Below are positions 34,372 to 42,797 of a stretch of 64,000 nt of DNA, in pieces; the stretch's first letter is position 1, and every line of letters starts with the position of its first letter. The translations under genes and the position numbers were made by a program. The notes beneath the pieces were generated by a model. The model did no database searches and was not told where the DNA came from. It saw only the letters and a program-made list of their open reading frames with translations. The DNA comes from Pediococcus inopinatus (lineage in GTDB: Bacteria > Bacillota > Bacilli > Lactobacillales > Lactobacillaceae): contig NZ_CP019981.1 of NCBI RefSeq assembly GCF_002982135.1, forward strand, positions 124,001-188,000, read 5' to 3'.

Positions 34372-35287
34372 ATGAAAAAAGCACTTTTGGTGTTAGGCAT
34401 TCTCGGAATATCAATCGGTGCGCTTTTGACGGCATGTTCACCAAAGCATATAGAGGTGACTAATGCGGTGAATCGTTTAACGCGTGATTATCATACTCAT
34501 AACTATCCCGGAAAGATCACTGCAGTAAAAGCGACCCATACTGGGTATGAAATGTATACATATTTAGATTTAAAATATAAATATACAGAAAAGGTCAATG
34601 GTCGCAAAGTAAGTATTTCAGATGAAGCGGGTTTTGATAAGTACGAAGATGGGAAAAAGTATGACACCACGATGTATTATGATGGGAAATCCGATTTTTC
34701 ACAAGACATCGCGATTTTTGTCCAGCAAGCCGCTTGGCAAACAGCCCAAAGCTAAAAAGGTTGTTGCGAGGACACAGCGTGTGTTCAAACAGTTGGCAAC
34801 CAAAGTGCATGGATTGTCCTACAAAAAAGTTACCGGAGAAGTTGGCGGTGAGTTGGAACGTAACTATGCATTCCTGCCTTCAGGAAAGAAAAATGCGAGC
34901 GCACGAGAAACTCTCACCAATCAAATTACAAAAAATCGGCGTAGTGCTTCTAAAACGGCCCAGGCTTTCAATGGTTTCTATAATTTCCCGGTACAGCGTT
35001 TTATGGCACAAAATATCATGTGGTTGCATGTGGATATGCAATATCCAATGGCGCACGATAGCCAATCAAAAAAAGGTGCAAATCAAATTAATGTGATGTA
35101 CAACCAGATGTTCACCCAATTGAAAAAGCTGGATTTGACTCATTTGCCAGACGGAAAATATGTGGTGGAAGTCTGGTTTACAACCAAGGGTAAAGAAAAC
35201 GATAATTTGGATGACTGTCTGTTAACCATTCATGATGGAAAACTGACAGATGCCAAACGTTATCAGGACAACCCCTATGGAGAATAA
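34372..35287 (+). pseudogene. Lipoprotein gene with apparent frameshift
   Basis: Starts ATG at 34372 after GAGGGG, with signal peptide and lipobox LLTACS; this frame stops at 34755 after 127 codons. From about 34735 the +1 frame continues without a start or ribosome site, through KKVVARTQRVFKQL, to a stop at 35287. Joined, it would be a lipoprotein of about 305 residues. The second part has VMYNQMFTQLKKLDLTHLPD and VVEVWFTTKGKEND. The break lies between 34735 and 34755; a sequencing error is possible. Function unknown. Confidence 0.6.
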
Positions 35288-35289
35288 AA

Positions 35290-35421
35290 ATGAAAGCACA
35301 TCATAAACTAACTGTATTAGGTGTAACGCTTCTAATTTTGGTTGTGAGTACGGCGGCGCTTGTTTCTCAAATCCAGTTTAACCAGCAAGAACAGACATTT
35401 ATCAAAAAGTATAAATTTTAA
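35290..35421 (+). CDS. Small single-pass membrane peptide, 43 aa
   Basis: Begins two bases after the stop of the lipoprotein frame (ATGAAAGCACATCATAAAC). MKAHHKLTVLG is followed by one hydrophobic segment (VTLLILVVSTAALVSQI) and a hydrophilic end QQEQTFIKKYKF. GGAG lies 9 bases before the start, inside the preceding frame. It continues the four-gene operon. It could be a short accessory membrane subunit; no family known to me. Confidence 0.5.
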   Translation: MKAHHKLTVLGVTLLILVVSTAALVSQIQFNQQEQTFIKKYKF

Positions 35422-35424
35422 ACG

Positions 35425-35592
35425 TCATGAAAGTGCGATAATCCTGTTGTGCTTGTCAGATGAAATAATATAATTCATCTGATTATCATGGAGGATTTTT
35501 TCTGTGTCTAGATCTAGATACACAACAGCTAAAAAATTAGCGACAGCAAAATAAAATGCATAGCTCAGCTCTTGTTTAAGGATTATGTGCAT
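35425..35592 (-). CDS. Possible small ORF, 55 aa, opposite the 16-codon ORF
   Basis: Minus-strand frame with good ribosome binding site (AAAGAAAGG, 8-base spacing) starting MHIILKQELSYAFYFAV, then ANFLAVVYLDLDTEKIL. The first half is hydrophobic. It overlaps on the other strand a short transcript region with its own promoter (35450-35480) and a 16-codon frame. This arrangement could be a type I toxin with an antisense RNA, or chance. Confidence 0.3.
   Translation of the reverse strand: MHIILKQELSYAFYFAVANFLAVVYLDLDTEKILHDNQMNYIISSDKHNRIIALS
35469..35474 (+). promoter_or_regulatory. Promoter within a palindrome
   Basis: TATAAT (35469-35474) with TTGTGC 16 bases upstream. The -10 is the loop of a hairpin CAGATGAA...TTCATCTG. 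Confidence 0.5.
35504..35554 (+). CDS. Possible 16-codon leader peptide
   Basis: GTG start after GGAGGATTTTTTCT, reading MSRSRYTTAKKLATAK, stop. Very basic. It follows a promoter closely. Too short to support by sequence alone; it could be a leader peptide or just part of an RNA. Confidence 0.25.
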   Translation: MSRSRYTTAKKLATAK

Positions 35593-35924
35593 GAGATCGA
35601 ACCTTTCTTTTTTTATTATTATATCCTACTTTGTAGAATGAGGTTAGATAAAATTAGACGTTTAAGTTAGCTATATTTATAATTCGAAAAGTTTTGTAGT
35701 GCTTTTTTTGCCTATTATTTAAACGGAAAGGCTCTAGATTTAGCAAATATAAACTTTAGCCACTAAATTATTGATGTGCAATCGTTTGATTATACGTAAA
35801 ACACCAAAATATATCTTTGCATTTGCCCTATTTTTAATGTTTTTTTGGTGAAAAAGTGCTATTATTTAATCGTTTACATGTATTGAATTTTACATATGGG
35901 TTTATAAAAAACGGAGGAAAGATT
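35593..35924. other. Upstream region of the adhesin gene
   Basis: About 330 AT-rich bases without a gene. A T-run near 35609 may end the short transcript above. No clear promoter or operator was identified for the adhesin besides general AT-richness. Confidence 0.35.
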
Positions 35925-38900
35925 ATGATTGACAATCAGCGAAAAAATAAGCGTTTAAAGTTATTACATGATAGTGGTCGGCTAAAAGAACATTTCAAAA
36001 TGTACAAAGTGGGGCGAACCTGGTTATTTTCCGGAGTAACGGTTCTAGTTTTTGGAGCCGCTACTTTCTTCGATTTACCAAGTATCAAAGCAGATACTAC
36101 TGCTGCCTCTACTGTGGCTACAGAACAAGTTAACGGTTCATCTGCTTCCACTGCTAAAGCTTTGAGTTCAGCAGCTAATTTCAGTTTAGCTACAAGTAAT
36201 GCAAGTGCAAGCAGTTCTATCGCCTCAGCTGGCAATTCTAGTGCTACTAATACAAACAGCGTGGCTTCAAAAAATGTTGCTGTTTCACAAAGTAATTCTA
36301 GTTCTATGGCTGTTTCGCAAAACTCTCCCGTAAGTAGTGCGGCAAATCTGAATAACAGCGGTGATAAAACTAACAGTTCTGCTGTAAGTGAGGTTAGTTC
36401 ATCAAGTACTAACCAGACAGGTGCGAGTGTTGCTCAAACTAATTCTGAAAGTACTGTCACTTCTCATGATACAGGTGGATCCATGAGCAGTACCGAAAGT
36501 CTGAGTTCGAACAAAAGTATTTCGAGTACAGAAATTGAAAATTTGCAAGACCAATTACCTACAGGAACTTTAGTTACAGAGAATAATGGTATTCTTCATA
36601 TTGATCTATCAGCTGGAGATGATCCAACAGCTGTAAAAGCCATTCTTGAAAATATGGATATTGAATTTCCAGTGACCTTAAGTGCTAAGGATGCTGATAC
36701 TGCGACAAGTTACTCGGCAGCTAATTTAATAAATAGCGGTGAAATTATATTAAACAGTCTAAATTGGTCATCTGCTGATAATAGCACAATGGATTATTAC
36801 CAATTTTCTGTCCCAACGGATGGATTAATAACAATTAAGGCTAATTCGGGGTTAAAGGCCGGAGATACAATCAATTTGGGAAATCTTTCAATTACGGGTC
36901 AATTAACCGGTAGTGCATCAATGAATCTAAGTTCAGCAACTCTAACAGGAATTGGAACGCTATCAGGCTCTGTGATTACGTTGGATGATACTTATAATGA
37001 TGCTGTAGACCACTCAATTAGTATCAAGTTCCCCACAAATATAAGTTCAAATACGACTAAAAATATTGACGACAGTAGTCTGAAAATTTCTGAAACTTAT
37101 TTAGGTCAAACAATAACAATTAACTATGAACCAGTTATACCAGCAGCAGTTGTGGATAATGGTGGAGGTTTTACTGAAAATTCATATACAAATGGTACGA
37201 CCGGTTATGTATATTCAGGCGTTCAATTTGGTAGTACAACTCCATATAAAGACTTACTAGGATCAGATGGCACAATAACAACGGATACTTCTTATCCAGA
37301 CCAGGACCTGGTTTATGTATGGAGGTTTGCGGCCAATCCAAATTTACAAAGTGTTTCATCCCCCCAAATATATGAAAATGGTGGCACAACTGGAATGCAA
37401 GGTATTATGCCGGATGCTAGCGGTATTGCTAATAATGGACATTACACCAATGGAAGTTTTGATGGCTTAAAATTTTACACAATTCCAAGTGATACAGCAA
37501 TTGCGGACGTTGAAAATGTTTTGCCAGTCGGCGGGTATACAACTTACCAGGATGCTGATGGAAATTGGTATGCAGCAGTTAATTTTGGTCAGTTTGGCAC
37601 TGACAATGCAGTAAAGACAACTGCTGACTGGGTTACTGATAGTGTCAATGATAATCCCTGGACTGCTGATGAAGGAGCAGATGAAAAAGCAGTTACTGCT
37701 TTGACTGGCAACAATGCCATTAATGGATCCTTTATTAGTGCTGGTATTCAAGTCAATGGAATTCCAATTGATCCTAACTATGTAACACCATTTGAAATAA
37801 CTGTTTATTCAAGCAGTAATAGTTTTGCGACTCCGATTAGTAATTTAACTGCTGAAACAAAGCCAACGAGTGTCGCGGTGGCAGGTCAAAATACTGTTCA
37901 ATTTGTGAATGCGGATCAGGATGGTAACCTTATTGGAGCTACAACAGATTCAGACGGTAATTCAGTTCCAGCTTCAACAACTCTAGCAGGTTGGGCGGAT
38001 GGCAATAGTGTTGGTCAAACGGCAACAAATTATGACTATACTGCAGCCAAAAATTTGACTGATAGTAATGGAGAAGCATACCGATTGGATGATGAAAGTC
38101 AGGCAGAATATACAGGCCCTTATAGTCTGACGAATAAAGTGATTTATGTTGTTTATGATGCCACTGTCAATGTTACTTTGACTTACGTTGATGATGACAA
38201 TAAAGAAGAACCTGTGGGTGATTCAGTTACACAAAGTGGCTTTGCGGGCGATTCGGTTACGTTTGATAATATTACTGTTCCAGCTAATTATGAATTGGCC
38301 TCAGGAGAAACTGCTGCAGACAAAACAGTAACGCTAATGGCTGATGACAGTGATAATATTGTGATTCACTTAGTTCATAAAACCGTCGTAACTACACCAA
38401 CAGATCCGGATGATGTGAACTATGGTGATACGCATCAAAGCGTAAATGAAATAATTAATTATGTGTATGCCGATGGCACACAGGCTCATGATCCAGCGAC
38501 GGCTAGTTTAGACTTTACACGGACGGTTACGACGGATAGCGTTACGGGTGAGGTAACCAGTTATGGTGACTGGACAGCAGTTGATGGTGATGACTTTGCG
38601 GCAGTGGAATCACCGGTAATTGTCGGTTACACACCAGATGTTAGCAGCGTCGCTGCGGTAAACGATGTGGACGCGGCAGCGGACGATCTTACTGAGAAAG
38701 TAACTTATTCAGTAGATAATCAAAAAGCAAACATTAAATACGTTGATGAAACAACAGGCGACACACTTAAGACTGATCCGATTAATGGGGATAGCAATAC
38801 AACTAGCGATTACAGTACAGCTGATGAAATTGCGGCATTAGAAGGACAAGGTTATGAACTAGTTAGTGATACGGTACCGGCAGGTGGCATTGTATTCGAT

Positions 38901-40778
38901 ACCGATGGCAAGACTGATCAGAGCTACACGGTTACTTTTAAGCATAAAACCGGCACAACTACACCAACAGATCCAGATGATGTGAACTATGATAATACGC
39001 ATCAAAGCGTAAATGAAACAATTAATTATGTGTATGCCGATGGCATACAGGCTCATGATCCAGCGACGGCTAGTTTAGACTTTACACGGACGGTTACGAC
39101 GGATAGCGTTACGGGTGAGGTAACCAGTTATGGTGACTGGACAGCAGTTGATGGTGATGACTTTGCGGCAGTGGAATCACCGGTAATTGTCGGTTACACA
39201 CCAGATGTTAGCAGCGTCGCTGCGGTAAACGATGTGGACGCGGCAGCGGACGATCTTACTGAGAAAGTAACTTATTCAGTAGATAATCAAAAAGCAAACA
39301 TTAAATACGTTGATGAAACAACAGGCGACACACTTAAGACTGATCCGATTAATGGGGATAGCAATACAACTAGCGATTACAGTACAGCTGATGAAATTGC
39401 GGCATTAGAAGGACAAGGTTATGAACTAGTTAGTGATACGGTACCGGCAGGTGGCATTGTATTTGATACCGATGGCAAGACTGATCAGAGCTACACGGTT
39501 ACTTTTAAGCATAAAACCGTCACAACTACACCAACAGATCCGGATGATGTGAACTATGATAATACGCATCAAAGAGTAAATGAAACAATTAATTATGTGT
39601 ATGCCGATGGCACACGGGCTCATGATCCAGCAACGGCTAGTTTAGACTTTACACGGACGGTTACGACGGATAGCGTTACGGGTGAGGTAACCAGTTATGG
39701 TGACTGGACAGCAGTTGATGGTGATGATTTTGCGGCAGTGGAATCACCAGTAATTGTTGGCTACACACCAAGTCAAGCCACATATAAAGCAGTAAATAAT
39801 GTTACAGCTGATCATGGCAATATTGTCGGTACAATTACGTATAGCAAGACAGCGATTGAAAATGAAGATTTAACTATTAAGTATATTGATGATACTGATG
39901 ATTCGACAGTTAAAACTGATACAATTTCTGGAGAAATTGGTGCGAGCGGCAGTTACAAGGTCAATATTTCAGCAGGTTATACATTAGCTGATGGACAAAA
40001 TAGTTCAATGGATTACACAATTACAGCTGATGATAGTGATAATTTAACCGTGCATTTGACACATAAGATTCTTACGGTTGATCCAAGTAACCCTGGTCCT
40101 GATCCGGTTGATCCTGATAATCCCGATGGACCAACTAATGCGGATTACACTGACGAAATGAATCAAACGGTGAATGAAACGATCCATTACGTTTATGCAG
40201 ATGGTTCAAAAGCTGCTGAAGATCATACGGATTCCGTGTCATTTAATCGCACCGTCACCATTGATGAAGTAACTGGCCAAGTTGTTTCATACGGTGATTG
40301 GAAAGCAGTTAATGGAGATAACACATTTGATGCTGTGACATCACCAACCATTGCTGGATATACTGTGAGTCAAGCGGTTTATGCTGCACAAACAGTTAGC
40401 GGGGATTCTAATAATATTGAAGCAAAGGTAACTTATACAGCAAAAGCCCCAGCTGGTAATTCAGGCGACAATGGCGGTGATAAGACCCCAGAGCAACCAT
40501 CTACAGAATTACCAGGAGCAACTGGTGAGACTTCAAATACTGTTGAACAAACAGGGGCAAAGACTCAATCAAAGCAAGAACCAGTTAAGACTAATAATTT
40601 AGTTCTTCATAAAGAGTCTCAGGCCAAGAAAGCAGCAGTTAGTGAAGTTAAGCGAGCTGGGATTTTACCACAAACTGGTGATAATAAAAATTCAAGCCTA
40701 TCTGTCTTAGGTGTAGCATTATTATCTGCAACTTTAAGCCTATTTGGATTACGACTAAAGAAAAAAGAAGATAACTAA
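35925..40778 (+). CDS. LPXTG-anchored MucBP-type repeat adhesin
   Basis: A surface protein of 1617 residues. Its long signal peptide carries a KxYKxGxxW motif (MYKVGRTWLFSGVTV) and is cut near SIKADTT. Residues 40-205 are a Ser/Thr/Asn-rich stretch. Residues 210-660 form a probable ligand domain (WRFAANPNLQS region). Then come MucBP-like modules (VTLTYVDDDN, ANIKYVDETTGD, DLTIKYIDDTDD), including two nearly identical 189-residue repeats and a partial third. The C-terminus has sortase motif LPQTG, a membrane helix and KKKEDN. GGAGGAAAG fixes the ATG at 35925. A role in mucus or cell adhesion is inferred. Confidence 0.93.
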   Translation: MIDNQRKNKRLKLLHDSGRLKEHFKMYKVGRTWLFSGVTVLVFGAATFFDLPSIKADTTAASTVATEQVNGSSASTAKALSSAANFSLATSNASASSSIASAGNSSATNTNSVASKNVAVSQSNSSSMAVSQNSPVSSAANLNNSGDKTNSSAVSEVSSSSTNQTGASVAQTNSESTVTSHDTGGSMSSTESLSSNKSISSTEIENLQDQLPTGTLVTENNGILHIDLSAGDDPTAVKAILENMDIEFPVTLSAKDADTATSYSAANLINSGEIILNSLNWSSADNSTMDYYQFSVPTDGLITIKANSGLKAGDTINLGNLSITGQLTGSASMNLSSATLTGIGTLSGSVITLDDTYNDAVDHSISIKFPTNISSNTTKNIDDSSLKISETYLGQTITINYEPVIPAAVVDNGGGFTENSYTNGTTGYVYSGVQFGSTTPYKDLLGSDGTITTDTSYPDQDLVYVWRFAANPNLQSVSSPQIYENGGTTGMQGIMPDASGIANNGHYTNGSFDGLKFYTIPSDTAIADVENVLPVGGYTTYQDADGNWYAAVNFGQFGTDNAVKTTADWVTDSVNDNPWTADEGADEKAVTALTGNNAINGSFISAGIQVNGIPIDPNYVTPFEITVYSSSNSFATPISNLTAETKPTSVAVAGQNTVQFVNADQDGNLIGATTDSDGNSVPASTTLAGWADGNSVGQTATNYDYTAAKNLTDSNGEAYRLDDESQAEYTGPYSLTNKVIYVVYDATVNVTLTYVDDDNKEEPVGDSVTQSGFAGDSVTFDNITVPANYELASGETAADKTVTLMADDSDNIVIHLVHKTVVTTPTDPDDVNYGDTHQSVNEIINYVYADGTQAHDPATASLDFTRTVTTDSVTGEVTSYGDWTAVDGDDFAAVESPVIVGYTPDVSSVAAVNDVDAAADDLTEKVTYSVDNQKANIKYVDETTGDTLKTDPINGDSNTTSDYSTADEIAALEGQGYELVSDTVPAGGIVFDTDGKTDQSYTVTFKHKTGTTTPTDPDDVNYDNTHQSVNETINYVYADGIQAHDPATASLDFTRTVTTDSVTGEVTSYGDWTAVDGDDFAAVESPVIVGYTPDVSSVAAVNDVDAAADDLTEKVTYSVDNQKANIKYVDETTGDTLKTDPINGDSNTTSDYSTADEIAALEGQGYELVSDTVPAGGIVFDTDGKTDQSYTVTFKHKTVTTTPTDPDDVNYDNTHQRVNETINYVYADGTRAHDPATASLDFTRTVTTDSVTGEVTSYGDWTAVDGDDFAAVESPVIVGYTPSQATYKAVNNVTADHGNIVGTITYSKTAIENEDLTIKYIDDTDDSTVKTDTISGEIGASGSYKVNISAGYTLADGQNSSMDYTITADDSDNLTVHLTHKILTVDPSNPGPDPVDPDNPDGPTNADYTDEMNQTVNETIHYVYADGSKAAEDHTDSVSFNRTVTIDEVTGQVVSYGDWKAVNGDNTFDAVTSPTIAGYTVSQAVYAAQTVSGDSNNIEAKVTYTAKAPAGNSGDNGGDKTPEQPSTELPGATGETSNTVEQTGAKTQSKQEPVKTNNLVLHKESQAKKAAVSEVKRAGILPQTGDNKNSSLSVLGVALLSATLSLFGLRLKKKEDN
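38391..39524 (+). repeat. Two 567-bp tandem repeats inside the adhesin gene
   Basis: ACTACACCAACAGATCC recurs at 38391, 38958 and 39525: exact period 567 bases (189 codons). The first two units are almost identical even at silent sites; a third begins at 39525 and diverges after about 250 bases. Such identity indicates recent duplication or ongoing gene conversion. Confidence 0.9.
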
Positions 40779-40792
40779 AGGAAGTGGAAATT

Positions 40793-41455
40793 TTGAAAAT
40801 TGAAAATTACCGTTTATTTCGACAAACTTGTTTTGATCTCGATAATGAGAAAGTGGATAGCTATGAATTGCTGATGCGGAAACAGGATGGCTATCGGTGG
40901 CTGGCGCCAATTGATTTTAATATGCTGACACCACAGGCTTTTTCAGAGATTGTGACTGACGCGTTGCTGCATTTGCCTTCTAACTCACGAATCATGATTA
41001 ACTTAGATCATGACCAGTTTGTGGATCACGCTATGTTGGATGCTTTAATTGCCATCCACAAGCAGATGCCAGATTATACTTTGATTGTAGAATTGACAGA
41101 GCGGGATAATGCGAAAACCATTATGAATGTTGAATTGTTAACTTCTGCAATGTATCTTACAGATAAAGGTCTTCTGCTATGTCTCGATGACGTTGGTTCA
41201 GGTGTCAATAGTTTCGATACTTTAAAGCCGTTATTACCTTATGTCGTAGAACTGAAGTTTGCGCTTCAAAACTTTGAGCCGGAAATCAGTGTGGCCTATA
41301 ATAAATTGGCTTTCTGGAATCAAGTGGCTAACTATTTGGACAAAAAGTTTGTTTTGGAGGGAATCGAAACAGGCGAAGATTTGGTGATAGCTCAACAACT
41401 AGATATCGAGTACGGTCAGGGTTTCTATTTTGACCGACCCCAACAATTTTATTAG
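40793..41455 (+). CDS. EAL-domain protein (c-di-GMP phosphodiesterase-like)
   Basis: A 220-residue stand-alone EAL domain. Conserved catalytic positions are mostly kept: Glu in SYELLMR (EAL is here ELL), Asn in RIMINLD, Glu in VELTERD, Asp-Asp in CLDDVGSG (canonical DDFGTG), Lys in VELKFA, Glu in LEGIET and Gln in YGQGFYF. It could hydrolyse cyclic di-GMP or only bind it. AAAGGAAG favours the TTG at 40793 over the GTG at 40784. It lies 14 bases after the adhesin stop, so may be co-transcribed with it. Confidence 0.88.
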   Translation: MKIENYRLFRQTCFDLDNEKVDSYELLMRKQDGYRWLAPIDFNMLTPQAFSEIVTDALLHLPSNSRIMINLDHDQFVDHAMLDALIAIHKQMPDYTLIVELTERDNAKTIMNVELLTSAMYLTDKGLLLCLDDVGSGVNSFDTLKPLLPYVVELKFALQNFEPEISVAYNKLAFWNQVANYLDKKFVLEGIETGEDLVIAQQLDIEYGQGFYFDRPQQFY

Positions 41456-41471
41456 AAGATCAAAATCGTTG

Positions 41472-41502
41472 AAGGCCCATTCGTAGATGAATGGGCCTTT
41501 TT
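41472..41502 (+). terminator. Terminator after the EAL gene
   Basis: AAGGCCCATTC pairs perfectly with GAATGGGCCTT, followed by T-run. Confidence 0.85.
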
Positions 41503-41576
41503 AGTTACTTTTCGAAAATTATAGTGATATGCGATAGAATCAGCGGAAAAGATCAGCTATTTCAAATATTTATCGC

Positions 41577-41582
41577 TATAAT
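41577..41582 (+). promoter_or_regulatory. -10 site for the GH8 gene
   Basis: TATAAT 39 bases before the proposed TTG start; -35 unclear. Confidence 0.45.
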
Positions 41583-41620
41583 AAAGGTAACAGATTTATT
41601 CGAAGGGGAGTTTGAAAAAA

Positions 41621-42754
41621 TTGAAGCGGAAAACATTACTTTGGGGAATTTTAGGAATCGCGATTGTGGCAGGAATTGTAGTTGGATTCACAAATATGCA
41701 GCCGACAGCTCCTGTACAGGCCAAAACGAACCAGTCAGTTACTTTATATAATCAATGGAAGAAAGCCTATGTTGCGGGTGGGTCGAAAAAGTACGTAAAG
41801 TCCAATAACAGCCAGGGAGCTACGAAGGTCATCTCTGAAGGCCAAGGCTATGGAATGCTGGCGACAGTGTTGGCCGCCAAAAAAGGAGCTAACACGCATA
41901 CTACGTTTAATCAATTGTATAGCTATTATCATGCACATCGAATTTCTAGTAAGAATCCGTTAATGAGCTGGGAACAAACAAGCCGTCGCGGGAGACTAAC
42001 CAGCGTCGGTTCTGAGAAGAACAGTGCCACTGACGGTGATTTGGATATTGCTTATTCTTTGATTTTGGCTGATAAAAAATGGGGAAGCAAAAAAACAAAT
42101 TACAAAGCTGCTGCTAAGGCGCTTCTAGCAGCGATTAAGAAACGCGAAATTAACAAGACGACTTATCTACCCAAGATGGGTAATTGGGCGACTAGCAGTT
42201 ATGACCAAAGTAAATTGCGCACGTCGGATTTGATGACGGGCTATTTCAAAACATTTGCCAAGTACACTAAGGATCGTACTTGGACCAAAGTGGCCAGCCA
42301 GAGTCAAAAAGCAATCGTAAAATTGAGTGCACGCAATAAATCAGGTCTATTTCCAGACTTTATTAAAGCAACAGGGAAAACTATTAAGCTATCAGCAGTT
42401 AAGCCCTATCAGATTGAAAGCGGCCGTGATAACCAATATGGGTACAATGCATGTCGGGTGCCGTGGCGATTGGCGCAAACTTACTTGATTACTAAAGATG
42501 GCACCACGAAGCGGGTGTTAAAAAAGCAGTTGGCTTTCTTTAACAAACGAAAGAAAATTACGGCTGTTTATACGATGAGTGGTAAGGCGGTTAATAATTA
42601 TGCAAATACAGCCTTTACCGCCCCTGTTAATATGGCTGCTAGAACCCTTAAACAAACCAGTTTGAAAAAGAAAACAGCTAAACAGTTGCCTAAATCAATT
42701 GAGAAGAAAAATTATTTCTCAGCAACTTTGCAGGTGGTCACTGGATTACAATGA
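41621..42754 (+). CDS. Secreted/anchored glycoside hydrolase family 8
   Basis: A 377-residue GH8 glycanase, like bacterial BcsZ or Listeria PssZ, with an N-terminal membrane segment or signal (LLWGILGIAIVAGIVVGFTN) ending near VQAKT. Catalytic-site stretches: acid Glu in SEGQGYGMLA, Asp in ATDGDLDIAYSLIL, and YGYNACRVPWRLA. Substrates of the family are beta-1,4-glucans, chitosan or secreted polysaccharide. GGGGAG is too close to the TTG at 41612 but well placed for the TTG at 41621. It has its own promoter, after the EAL terminator. Confidence 0.85.
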   Translation: MKRKTLLWGILGIAIVAGIVVGFTNMQPTAPVQAKTNQSVTLYNQWKKAYVAGGSKKYVKSNNSQGATKVISEGQGYGMLATVLAAKKGANTHTTFNQLYSYYHAHRISSKNPLMSWEQTSRRGRLTSVGSEKNSATDGDLDIAYSLILADKKWGSKKTNYKAAAKALLAAIKKREINKTTYLPKMGNWATSSYDQSKLRTSDLMTGYFKTFAKYTKDRTWTKVASQSQKAIVKLSARNKSGLFPDFIKATGKTIKLSAVKPYQIESGRDNQYGYNACRVPWRLAQTYLITKDGTTKRVLKKQLAFFNKRKKITAVYTMSGKAVNNYANTAFTAPVNMAARTLKQTSLKKKTAKQLPKSIEKKNYFSATLQVVTGLQ

Positions 42755-42769
42755 TCAATTCAAGATTGT

Positions 42770-42797
42770 GATAATCCTTTTATATGAAAAATGATGT
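42770..42797 (+). repeat. 28-bp target duplication, left copy
   Basis: GATAATCCTTTTATATGAAA and the next eight bases are repeated exactly at 44376-44403 on the other side of the IS1202-like element. Confidence 0.9.

Noticed and set aside
34734..35096. 120-codon frame inside the split lipoprotein
   Set aside because: Different frame from both lipoprotein parts, no ribosome site, unusual composition: a shadow.
35472..35530. Fst-type (RNAII/RNAI) toxin at the small-ORF locus
   Set aside because: The peptide lacks the Fst pattern of a membrane helix with a charged tail, so only a generic type I possibility is kept.
36085..36240. Ser/Ala repeats in the adhesin as tandem DNA repeats
   Set aside because: Low-complexity coding of a Ser-rich stretch without a fixed DNA period.
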